NCBI GenBank assembly: GCA_013298245.1
Contig: JAAFHD010000026.1
Span: forward strand, 1 to 17,208
Reading direction: 5' to 3'
Length of the DNA: 17,208 bases
From: Alphaproteobacteria bacterium
GTDB taxonomy: Bacteria > Pseudomonadota > Alphaproteobacteria > Acetobacterales > Acetobacteraceae
This document shows, piece after piece, positions 7,643-14,644 of this stretch (its first letter is position 1; each line of letters starts with the position of its first letter). The notes beneath the pieces are model-generated. The model made no database searches. It saw nothing but the letters and a program-made list of their open reading frames with translations, and was not told where the DNA came from. Both the position numbers and the translations under genes were made by a program.

Positions 7643-9187
7643 ATGGAACTGTTTGCGACATTGCTGGGCGGGCTTGGCCTGTTTTTCATCGGCATCAAGG
7701 CGATCGGGCAGAACCTGCAATCGCTGGCAGGCCCGCGTATGCGCCGCATCATCGCGCGCATGACCGACGCCCCAGCCAGTGGTGCCGCGGCCGGCCTGTT
7801 GCTGGGCGCGCTGACGCAGTCGAGCAATGCGGTGACCTTCATCGCCGCCAGCATGCAGGCCTCGGGCCTGGTCACCGCGCGACGCGCGCTGCCGGTGCTG
7901 GCCTGGGCCAATCCCGGCACCGCCGCGCTGGTGCTGGTGGCGAGTTTCGACCTGCGCCTGGCGGCGCTGCTGTTGCTGGGTGTGGCCGGCTGCGTGGCGT
8001 ATTTCAACCTCGACGGCGGTGGGCGTTGGCGGGCGGCGTTGCAGGCGGTGGTGGGGCTGGGGCTGCTGTTCCTGGGCCTGGTGCTGCTGAAATCCGGCGC
8101 ATCCACGCTGCGCGATGTGCCGCTGGTCGCGGAGCTGGTGGCCTTCGCCGCCGGCCTGGAAGCGGCGGGATTCGTGGTGGGCCTCGCGGTCACGCTGCTG
8201 ACGCAGAGCAGCTCCACCGTCAGCATCCTGGCGATCGCGCTGCATGAGGCCGGGCTGCTGAGTTTCGGCCAGGCGATGATGCTGATCCTCGGCGCATCCG
8301 CGGGTTCGGGCCTCGCGACCTACGCGATTGCTGGCGGGCTGCGCGGCACGCAGCGGCAGCTCGTGCTGTATCAGCTGTGGTTCAAGCTGCTGGGCGCGCT
8401 GACCTTTCTGGTTGTGCATGTGGCCGAGGTGTTGCTCGGCATCGCGCTGCTGCAACCCCTGCTGGCGACGCTGGCCGATGATCCGGGCATGCAGCTCGCG
8501 CTGTTCTTCGCGCTGGTGCAACTGGTCAGCGCCGCGCTGGCCACGCCACTGAACGGCCTGGCGCTGCGGCTGCTGCAATGGCGCGCGCCGGAATCGCCAG
8601 CGGAATCCATGGCCCGTCCGCAATACCTCTACGACCGCGCGCTGGATGATGCTGACAGCGCGTTGGGCCTGGTGCAGCGAGAGCAGGATCGAATTGCCGC
8701 GCGGCTGCCGCTGCTGCTCGACGCGGTGCGCAATGACGCGCCGGCCACGCCGCTGCCCTTGCGCGACATGTCGGATGCATCGGCGGCGGTGGAGGCGGCG
8801 ATCACGCAATTCCTGCTGCGCGTGCTGGCGCAATCCCCCGCGCGCGAGACCCTGGCCGAAGCGGTGCGCCTGCAAGCACGGCTGCGCCTGCTGCGCGATC
8901 TGCGCCTGGCGGTGCTGGAACTGGCGCGCATTGCACCCGAAGCGCCGGCGATATCCGCATTGGTCGAAGCACTGCATCTGCTGCTGGGCCAGGCCGTCGC
9001 CGATGCCGATGACCGCGCGACATTGCTGACCTTGACGGAGGACCGCGCCGCGCTGATGCGCCGCCTGCGCGCCACCCACGCAGACGCCCTGCCGCCTGAC
9101 CTGCTGCACCGCGCCACCGCCGCCTTCGAGCGCGCGGTGTGGCTGCTGCGCAGCCTGCTGCTATTGGATGCCGAAGCGCCGCGTTGA
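7643..9187 (+). CDS. Na/Pi cotransporter family protein with C-terminal PhoU-like domain
   Basis: 514 residues, inner membrane. The membrane part (about 1-310) contains the inverted repeat typical of the family: QSSNA at residues 59-63 and QSSST at 188-192, the paired substrate-site motifs, in two halves of several hydrophobic helices each. Residues about 320-514 are soluble and helical, resembling a PhoU-like domain as in YjbB/NptA-type proteins. The expected activity is sodium-coupled phosphate movement, import or export not being decidable; specificity for another anion is possible. The start ATG 7643 lies 5 bases after the sensor stub, with no strong ribosome site, so translation is probably coupled. 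No pst or pho genes are present in the window. Confidence 0.9.
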   Translation: MELFATLLGGLGLFFIGIKAIGQNLQSLAGPRMRRIIARMTDAPASGAAAGLLLGALTQSSNAVTFIAASMQASGLVTARRALPVLAWANPGTAALVLVASFDLRLAALLLLGVAGCVAYFNLDGGGRWRAALQAVVGLGLLFLGLVLLKSGASTLRDVPLVAELVAFAAGLEAAGFVVGLAVTLLTQSSSTVSILAIALHEAGLLSFGQAMMLILGASAGSGLATYAIAGGLRGTQRQLVLYQLWFKLLGALTFLVVHVAEVLLGIALLQPLLATLADDPGMQLALFFALVQLVSAALATPLNGLALRLLQWRAPESPAESMARPQYLYDRALDDADSALGLVQREQDRIAARLPLLLDAVRNDAPATPLPLRDMSDASAAVEAAITQFLLRVLAQSPARETLAEAVRLQARLRLLRDLRLAVLELARIAPEAPAISALVEALHLLLGQAVADADDRATLLTLTEDRAALMRRLRATHADALPPDLLHRATAAFERAVWLLRSLLLLDAEAPR

Positions 9188-9191
9188 CGGC

Positions 9192-9203
9192 CCGGCGCGC
9201 CGG
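9192..9203. repeat. 12-base perfect palindrome upstream of fabD
   Basis: CCGGCGCGCCGG lies between the transporter stop and fabD. As a hairpin it would have almost no loop, and no U-tract follows. It could be a protein site near the fabD promoter, or a by-product of GC-rich composition. Confidence 0.2.
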
Positions 9204-9240
9204 TCGCATAGCGCACAAAACGCCACGCAAGGTTCAAGAT

Positions 9241-10182
9241 ATGTCCGTTGCTTTCGTCTTCCCCGGCCAGGGCAGCCAGGCCCCCGGCATGGGCCGCGAC
9301 CTGGCCGAAGCTTTTTCCATCGCGCGCGAAACCTTTCAGGAGGTGGACGATGCGCTGAACCAGCATCTCTCGCGCCTGATGTTCGAAGGCCCGCCTGATG
9401 AACTGACGCTGACCGCGAACGCGCAGCCCGCGCTGATGGCGGTGTCGGTCGCGGTGGTGCGCGTGCTGGAACGCGAGGGCGGCTTCCGGTTGGGCGAACG
9501 TGCCGCGCTGGTGGCGGGGCACTCGCTTGGCGAATACAGCGCACTCACCGCCGCCGGTTGCTTCGATGTGCCGACAGCCGCGCGCCTGCTGCGCCTGCGC
9601 GGTGAGGCGATGCAGAAGGCAACGCCGGCCGGCACTGGCGCGATGGCCGCGCTGCTCGGCGCCGAGGCCGATCTGGCGCGCGAGATCGCCACCGAGGCCG
9701 CACAAGGCGACGTCGTGGAACTGGCCAACGACAATGGCGGCGGCCAATCCGTGCTGTCCGGCCACAAGGAAGCGGTGGAACGCGCGGTCGAAGTAGCCAA
9801 GACGCGCGGCGTGAAGCGCGCCATGATCTTGCCGGTCTCCGCACCCTTCCACTGCGCGTTGATGGAACCTGCCGCGCGCGCGATGGAAGAAGCGCTGGCG
9901 TCTGCGACGATGCACGCGCCGAACCCGCCGGTGGTGGCCAACGTCACAGCCGCGAAAGCCTCCGACCCGGATGCGATCCGCGCGCTGCTGGTGGCCCAGG
10001 TGACCGGCACAGTGCGCTGGCGCGAATGCGTGGCCGCGATGGTTGCGATGGGCTGCACGCGCTTCATCGAAGCGGGCGCGGGCAAGGTGCTGACCGGGCT
10101 GATGAAGCGCAACGCGCCCGATGCCGGCGCGATGGCCGTGGGCACGCCGGCAGATATCGAAGCCTTCCTGAAATCCACATGA
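9241..10182 (+). CDS. fabD: Malonyl-CoA:ACP transacylase
   Basis: Transfers malonyl from CoA to acyl carrier protein, giving malonyl-ACP for type II fatty-acid synthesis; cytosolic. 313 residues, normal for FabD. FVFPGQGSQ at residues 6-14, the nucleophile S95 in GHSLGEYS (93-100), R120 in LRLRGEAMQ, which binds the malonyl carboxylate, and catalytic H204 in SAPFH are all present. The frame is open further upstream to 9139, but that extension is inside the preceding gene and lacks homology; ATG 9241 begins at the conserved N-terminus, with AAGG 8 bases before it. The stop overlaps the start of a GNAT gene (ATGA), and fabG follows. fabH, acpP and fabF are not in the window. Confidence 0.96.
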   Translation: MSVAFVFPGQGSQAPGMGRDLAEAFSIARETFQEVDDALNQHLSRLMFEGPPDELTLTANAQPALMAVSVAVVRVLEREGGFRLGERAALVAGHSLGEYSALTAAGCFDVPTAARLLRLRGEAMQKATPAGTGAMAALLGAEADLAREIATEAAQGDVVELANDNGGGQSVLSGHKEAVERAVEVAKTRGVKRAMILPVSAPFHCALMEPAARAMEEALASATMHAPNPPVVANVTAAKASDPDAIRALLVAQVTGTVRWRECVAAMVAMGCTRFIEAGAGKVLTGLMKRNAPDAGAMAVGTPADIEAFLKST

Positions 10183-10592
10183 ACCTCACGCTCTCGGACA
10201 CCGAAGACAAGGCGCTGCGCGACGCGGTGGTCGAGGGCCTGTTGTCGCATATGGAAGCCGGCCCCGGCCGTGGCGCGTACCGCCCGCTGAACATCGCGCT
10301 GGACCATGATGGGCGCATCGCCGGTGGCCTGATCGGCCACAGCATGCATGGCTGGCTGTTCATCAACCTGTTCCACGTGGACGCCGCACTGCGCGGCACC
10401 GGCATCGGCACGCGCATGATCACCATGGCCGAGGACGAGGCCCGCGCGCGCGGCTGCATCGGTGTGCATCTGGACACCTTCAGCTTCCAGGCGCGGCCCT
10501 TCTACGAACGGCTTGGCTATCGCGTATTCGGCAGCATCGGCGAATTTCCGAAGGGCCATATGCGCTACTTCCTGTCCAAACGAATCGCCTGA
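10179..10592 (+). CDS. GNAT family N-acetyltransferase
   Basis: 137 residues. The central RGTGIG (residues 72-77) is the acetyl-CoA pyrophosphate-binding loop (motif A), following the FINLFHVDAALRG strand. FYERLGYRVFG (108-118) is the typical GNAT C-terminal helix-strand, ending in GHMRYFLSKRI. The acceptor substrate cannot be inferred: it could be a small molecule, a peptide N-terminus or a protein lysine. The chosen ATG at 10179 forms an ATGA overlap with the fabD stop; the open frame upstream lies in fabD and is ignored. The stop TGA (10590-10592) lies 11 bases before the chosen fabG start, so the gene is embedded in the fatty-acid operon. Confidence 0.85.
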   Translation: MNLTLSDTEDKALRDAVVEGLLSHMEAGPGRGAYRPLNIALDHDGRIAGGLIGHSMHGWLFINLFHVDAALRGTGIGTRMITMAEDEARARGCIGVHLDTFSFQARPFYERLGYRVFGSIGEFPKGHMRYFLSKRIA

Positions 10593-10593
10593 T

Positions 10594-10598
10594 GGAGA
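10594..10598 (+). promoter_or_regulatory. Ribosome binding site selecting the fabG start
   Basis: GGAGA sits 5 bases before ATG 10604. It overlaps the alternative ATG at 10592, which would add four residues with no ribosome site. The spacing and the match to the usual FabG N-terminus favour 10604. Confidence 0.55.
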
Positions 10599-10603
10599 CC
10601 TAC

Positions 10604-11341
10604 ATGTTCAAGCTTGACGGCAAGGTGGCGCTGGTGACCGGCGCGTCCTCCGGCATCGGGATCGCCATCGCGCAGGCGCTGCACGCGCAGGGTGCGCATG
10701 TGGTGCTGAGCGGGCGGCGAGAAGCCGAGTTGAACGCGGTGGCCGAAGGGCTGGGCGCGCGCTGCCGCGTGGCGGTGGCGGACCTGGCGGACCCCGCCGC
10801 ACCGGCTGCCCTGGTTGATGGCGTGGAGGCCACCGAAGGCCGCCTGGACATCCTGGTGAACAATGCCGGCTTCACGAAGGACGGGCTTGCGATGCGCATG
10901 TCCGACGCCGACTGGAACGCCGTGCTGGAGGTGGATTTGAACGCCCCCTTCCGCCTGGCGCGCGCCTGCCTGCGTGGCATGATGAAGCGCCGCGCGGGGC
11001 GCATCATTTCCATCGCGTCGATCGTGGGTGCCACCGGCAATCCGGGCCAGGCCAACTACGCGGCCGCCAAGGCCGGGCTGATGGGCATGAGCAAGTCGCT
11101 CGCGCAGGAAGTGGCGTCGCGCGGCATCACCGTGAATGTGGTGGCACCCGGCTTCATCGCGACACCGATGACCGACAAGCTGAACGACGCGCAGAAGACC
11201 GCGCTGCTGACGCGCATTCCGCTCGGCCGCATGGGCGAAGCCGCGGATGTCGCTGCCGCCGTGGCCTATCTGGCGTCCGACGAAGCGGCCTGGACCACCG
11301 GCGCCACGCTGCACGTCAATGGCGGCATGGCGATGCTGTGA
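10604..11341 (+). CDS. fabG: 3-oxoacyl-[ACP] reductase
   Basis: NADPH-dependent reduction of beta-ketoacyl-ACP to (R)-3-hydroxyacyl-ACP in fatty-acid elongation; cytosolic tetramer in the family. 245 residues, the normal size. TGASSGIG (12-19) is the cofactor loop, NNAG (86-89) the central SDR motif, and N113, S139, Y152 and K156 form the catalytic set, with SIASIVGATGNPGQANY and the PGFIATPM loop typical of FabG. Adjacent fabD and an operon position make true FabG more likely than a generic SDR. The stop overlaps the GTG start of the crotonase gene by three bases. The expected acpP and fabF do not follow. Confidence 0.92.
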   Translation: MFKLDGKVALVTGASSGIGIAIAQALHAQGAHVVLSGRREAELNAVAEGLGARCRVAVADLADPAAPAALVDGVEATEGRLDILVNNAGFTKDGLAMRMSDADWNAVLEVDLNAPFRLARACLRGMMKRRAGRIISIASIVGATGNPGQANYAAAKAGLMGMSKSLAQEVASRGITVNVVAPGFIATPMTDKLNDAQKTALLTRIPLGRMGEAADVAAAVAYLASDEAAWTTGATLHVNGGMAML

Positions 11342-12126
11342 CCGCGCGCGTCACGCTTGAAACCGCTGACGGCATCGCGCGCCTTACCTTCGACCATCCG
11401 CGCCGGCTGAACGCCATCACCGCCGCCATGTGGCGCGCGCTGCCTGGTCTGCTGGACCAGGTGCAGCACAACCGCGCAGCGCGCGTGCTGCTGATCCAGG
11501 GCGCTGGCGATCGCGCCTTCTGCACCGGCAATGACACGTCTGAATTTGAAGCGCTGCGCGCGGATGCCGCGCAGTCCGCCACCTACAACGCGCTGCAACG
11601 CGACGTGGCGCAGCGCATGGCCGCGCTGAACAAGCCGGCCATCGCTGCCATCCATGGGCATTGCCTAGGTGCTGGCGTGGAAATCGCGCTGCAATGCGAC
11701 CTGCGCTTCGCCAGCGCGGATGCGCGCATGGGGGTGCCTGCGGTGCGACTGGGCCTGCCCTACCGCCTTGAAGACATCGTCAAGCTGGTCGATGTGATCG
11801 GCCTGGCACGCGCGCGGCAAATGGTGCTGACGGGGGAAAGCTTCAGCGGTGACATACTTCGCGCGATAGGCCTCGTCACGGAACTGCACCCTGACCGCGC
11901 GACCATGCAGACCGCCGCCGAGGCCGCCGCGCACGCCATCGCCGCTGCCGCGCCGCTGTCGCTGCGGGCCGCGAAGGCCGCCTTTTTCGAACTGGCACGG
12001 CGCGACGCGACGCCTGATCTCGCGCGCGCGCAACGCCTGGCCGATGCCTGCTATGACAGCGCTGACTACGCCGAAGGCCGCGCCGCGCGCGCCGAAAAAC
12101 GCGCGCCGGTTTTCAAGGGCGAATGA
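11338..12126 (+). CDS. Enoyl-CoA hydratase/isomerase (crotonase) family protein
   Basis: 262 residues with the crotonase fold. LTFDHPRRLNAI (residues 16-27) is the family start, AFCTGND (60-66) and GHCLGAGVEIALQCDLRFA (107-125) form the oxyanion hole, and E115 corresponds to the first catalytic glutamate of enoyl-CoA hydratase. The second glutamate, expected 20 residues later in a GxPE turn, is absent: the sequence reads MGVPAVRLGL with A135 there. Hydratase activity is therefore uncertain; isomerase, decarboxylase or thioesterase-like roles are possible. GTG 11338 overlaps the fabG stop (GTGA), implying coupled translation. The gene ends 7 bases before the convergent TTC38-like gene, without a visible terminator hairpin. 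Confidence 0.88.
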   Translation: MTARVTLETADGIARLTFDHPRRLNAITAAMWRALPGLLDQVQHNRAARVLLIQGAGDRAFCTGNDTSEFEALRADAAQSATYNALQRDVAQRMAALNKPAIAAIHGHCLGAGVEIALQCDLRFASADARMGVPAVRLGLPYRLEDIVKLVDVIGLARARQMVLTGESFSGDILRAIGLVTELHPDRATMQTAAEAAAHAIAAAAPLSLRAAKAAFFELARRDATPDLARAQRLADACYDSADYAEGRAARAEKRAPVFKGE

Positions 12127-12133
12127 CGCGCCT

Positions 12134-13480
12134 TCAGTGCCGCACCGCGCGCGCCACATCCGCATAACCCGCGCGCCGCTCCGGCGGCACATGCCAACGC
12201 CCGGCCACGCGTTCCAGCAGCATGCGCTGCGCCGACACATCGCCCGCATCGCGCGCGGCAACGAGAAAAAACTGCTCCAGCACATCCTGCTGCGCGTGGC
12301 TGCCGCCCATGCGGTGCATCACCGACACGGCCGGCCGCATAGCGCGCAGCGCGCCGACCGCATCGCCCTGCGCGTGCGCCAGCATCGCCTCGCACACCGG
12401 CAGCGCGGCATCGCGCAGCGTGGTCGCTTCCAGACTGTTGCCGCGCGCAGCCTCGCGCAGCGCATCCAGCATGCGGCGCGCGGCATCGAAGCGCCCGGTC
12501 GCACATAACGCCATCATCCAATGCGGCTGCGTGAAGGCCGACATCGCGTCACCAATCCGCGCCTCCGCCTTATCCGCCAACTCCACCCAACGCGCGCCCA
12601 CATCCACGCCCTGGCGCTGCAATCGCCACAGCATCGACGCCGCGTTCTGGCAATCGATGTAGAGGTCGGGCTGCATCTGCGTGATCTCGCTGTCCAGGTT
12701 GCGAAAACCCGTGTCGTACAGCGCCAGCACGGCGTCGTGATTGCCAAGTTCCAATTGGTACATCGCCTGGTGCCACAGCACATGGTGCTGGATGTTGTTG
12801 GTGCCGGCGAAGTGCCGGCGCAGGCCGTCGATCCACTCCACACCCTCGCTGCGCCGGCCCTGCATTTCCAGCGTGTGCGCGACGGCGTGAATGGCCCATA
12901 AATCCGCCGGGTCCAGCGCCACCGCCGCACGCCCGGCATGCTCCGCCAGCGTATAGTCGCCCGCTTCCTCGGCCGCGAAAGCACGACACGCCAGCATGGC
13001 GCCATAGCCCGGCATGTCCGCACCCCAGCGCGGCATGGCGCGCTCCACCACATCGCGCATCACCGGCGCCAGGCCCTGCCAGAAGGCGCAGAAATGATGC
13101 AGCCGGAAGGCCAGGATGTCATGCGGCGCATCGACCAGGATGGCTTCCCAGATGGCCAGCGCGCGCGCCATGTCCTGCGACGCCCATGCGCGCAGGGCGG
13201 CGATATGCGCGGTCTCGCGCGCGTTCATCGCCATGGCCTCGGCCGCGTCCAGCGCCTTCACCGCACCAGGCAGGTTCGCGACCTTGTAGGAAAGCAGCGC
13301 GAAGGCCGCCTTGATCGCGTGCAGCATAGGCGCTTCCGCATCCAGCGCGAGCGCCGCTTTGAGGCGCAGCGGCGTGTCCAGCCGATACTTCAGGAAGCCT
13401 TCCACCACATGGTCGAAGGCGCGCGCGGCTTCGGCGCTGGCGATCGTCATTGGCAGGCCTTGGGCATTGCTATGGGTCAT
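12134..13480 (-). CDS. TTC38-like tetratricopeptide repeat protein
   Basis: 448 residues from ATG 13480, similar in length to tetratricopeptide repeat protein 38 homologues, found in bacteria and animals and of unknown function. Features of this family include HHFCAFWQG, IHAVAHTLEMQGR, the H-x-x-WHQAMYQLELG segment with LALYD, and a long all-helical body without signal peptide or membrane segment, so it is probably cytosolic. The open frame runs further upstream to 13711, but that extension lies in the CoA-transferase gene and is low-complexity Arg/Ala/Gly. The start forms an ATGA overlap with the CoA-transferase stop. A second ATG at 13450 is a possible alternative. The coupling suggests a role with that transferase. 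Confidence 0.82.
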   Translation of the reverse strand: MTHSNAQGLPMTIASAEAARAFDHVVEGFLKYRLDTPLRLKAALALDAEAPMLHAIKAAFALLSYKVANLPGAVKALDAAEAMAMNARETAHIAALRAWASQDMARALAIWEAILVDAPHDILAFRLHHFCAFWQGLAPVMRDVVERAMPRWGADMPGYGAMLACRAFAAEEAGDYTLAEHAGRAAVALDPADLWAIHAVAHTLEMQGRRSEGVEWIDGLRRHFAGTNNIQHHVLWHQAMYQLELGNHDAVLALYDTGFRNLDSEITQMQPDLYIDCQNAASMLWRLQRQGVDVGARWVELADKAEARIGDAMSAFTQPHWMMALCATGRFDAARRMLDALREAARGNSLEATTLRDAALPVCEAMLAHAQGDAVGALRAMRPAVSVMHRMGGSHAQQDVLEQFFLVAARDAGDVSAQRMLLERVAGRWHVPPERRAGYADVARAVRH

Positions 13481-14586
13481 GCGGTGGCTCCGATTTCGGC
13501 CAGGATGTCGGCGGTGTGCTGCCCGATCGCGGGTGCGGGTGCCAGCGCCGCACCAAGCCCCGGGATCAGCGATATCGGCAGTGCGCCGAGGCCCGCTTGC
13601 GTCATCACTGGCGCCGCGCCGATCGCCTGCACATGCGGCTCTTGCAGGAATTCCAGCGCGGTGTTCACACGGTCCGCCAACAGGCGCTTGGCTTGCAGTG
13701 CGGCAACCCATTCGGCCGCGTCGCGCCGCGCGAAAATCTCACGCAGCAGCGCCACCAAGGCGGGCTTATTCGCAGCACGCGTCGGGAAATCGGTGAAGCG
13801 CGTATCGCCCAGCAATTCCGGCGCTTCCAGCACGCCCACCAGATCCACCCAATCCTGTTCGCGCACCAATGCGACCATCACCCACACGCCATCGCGCGCC
13901 TGGTAGGCGCCGGCAGGAACGTTCAATTCCGCAGGCATGCGGCCGAGCAGTCCGGCCTCTGCGATGTTCACCGCCAGCAGCGATCCGGCACCCTGCAACA
14001 GCGACACATCCAGCACGCGCCGGCGCGGCACGGCATCGCGCGCACGGTCCGCAAGTGCTGCCTGCACGGCGGCAAACGCGCTCATGCCGGTGTGCACATC
14101 CACCAGCAGATTGCCCACCTTGTGCGGCGCGCCATCAGCACCCGCATTCAGCGCGACGATGCCGGCGAAGGCCTGCATCACGCCATCCGTGCAGGGGCGT
14201 TCGGACAGCGGCCCGCTCTGCCCGAAGCCGGAGATCGAGAGGTAGACGCAATCCTCGCGCGTGGCCTCCACGCCCAGCCCAATGCGCGCGGCCACACCTG
14301 GTCGGAACGCCTCCAGCACCACATCCGCACGCTCCACCAGCGCGCGCAGCGGTGCGGCCGATTCCGGTTTTGCCAGGTCCAGCATGACGCTGCGCTTACC
14401 GCGATTGAACACCGTGCTCATCACAGAATGCCCGTTGTCGCGCGCCGTCAGCCCGCGTGACCAATCGCCCGCGGGCGGTTCCAGCTTCACCACATTGGCG
14501 CCCATCGCCGCCAGCATCATGCCGCAATAGGGGCCGGCGATGCCCTGCGAAGCATCCAGCACGAAGAGGCCTTTGTAGGGCTGCAT
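13477..14586 (-). CDS. CaiB/BaiF family CoA-transferase
   Basis: Class III CoA-transferase, moving CoA between carboxylic acids; cytosolic, dimer in the family. 369 residues, a little short of the usual 380-430. The N-terminal Rossmann motif VLDASQGIAGPYCG (9-22) and GANVVKLEPPAGDWSR are typical; RPGVAARIGLG (96-106), ISGFGQSGP (118-126) and catalytic D163 in VDVHTGMSA are present. The frame is open to 14655, but ATG 14586 is preferred because AGGAAGGA (14598-14591) precedes it and it matches the family start. It overlaps the TTC38-like gene by ATGA and diverges from a Bug binding-protein gene 58 bases away. The acyl donor and acceptor are unknown. Confidence 0.9.
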   Translation of the reverse strand: MQPYKGLFVLDASQGIAGPYCGMMLAAMGANVVKLEPPAGDWSRGLTARDNGHSVMSTVFNRGKRSVMLDLAKPESAAPLRALVERADVVLEAFRPGVAARIGLGVEATREDCVYLSISGFGQSGPLSERPCTDGVMQAFAGIVALNAGADGAPHKVGNLLVDVHTGMSAFAAVQAALADRARDAVPRRRVLDVSLLQGAGSLLAVNIAEAGLLGRMPAELNVPAGAYQARDGVWVMVALVREQDWVDLVGVLEAPELLGDTRFTDFPTRAANKPALVALLREIFARRDAAEWVAALQAKRLLADRVNTALEFLQEPHVQAIGAAPVMTQAGLGALPISLIPGLGAALAPAPAIGQHTADILAEIGATA

Positions 14587-14590
14587 GGCG

Positions 14591-14598
14591 TCCTTCCT
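14591..14598 (-). promoter_or_regulatory. Ribosome binding site of the CoA-transferase gene
   Basis: AGGAAGGA on the minus strand, 4 bases from ATG 14586 at its near end, is a strong Shine-Dalgarno match. It decides this start over the upstream in-frame ATG at 14655. Confidence 0.6.
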
Positions 14599-14613
14599 GA
14601 TGTTGGGCTTATC

Positions 14614-14631
14614 CTGCCTGCAACGAGGCAG
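14614..14631. promoter_or_regulatory. Inverted repeat between divergent CoA-transferase and Bug genes
   Basis: CTGCCT (14614-14619), a six-base loop GCAACG, then AGGCAG (14626-14631) form a perfect dyad in the middle of the 58-base divergent gap. It is positioned where an operator or a shared promoter element could lie. No regulator gene is adjacent, and a six-base arm can arise by chance. Confidence 0.3.
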
Positions 14632-14644
14632 AAGGGAAGGGGCG

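Noticed and set aside
7370..9109. Antisense open frame of 579 codons, rich in Gln and Arg
   Set aside because: It is the complement of the Na/Pi transporter and sensor genes; the Gln-rich product mirrors CTG leucine codons on the other strand.
9139..9240. 34-residue N-terminal extension of FabD
   Set aside because: Most of it lies inside the preceding gene; FabD homology begins exactly at ATG 9241.
10026..10178. 51-residue N-terminal extension of the GNAT protein
   Set aside because: It is an out-of-frame reading of fabD; the ATGA overlap at 10179 is the natural start.
8629..10559. Antisense open frames opposite the transporter tail, fabD and GNAT genes
   Set aside because: Compositionally biased products with no recognisable motif, opposite genes with complete active sites.
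13481..13711. 77-residue N-terminal extension of the TTC38-like protein
   Set aside because: Arg/Ala/Gly low complexity inside the CoA-transferase gene; ATG 13480 overlaps that gene's stop.
12938..14460. Plus-strand open frames opposite the TTC38-like and CoA-transferase genes
   Set aside because: His/Arg/Gln-rich shadow translations; the minus strand encodes clear families.
14592..14640. CCTTCC/GGAAGG inverted repeat in the divergent gap
   Set aside because: The arms are the two opposing ribosome binding sites, which are complementary by necessity.
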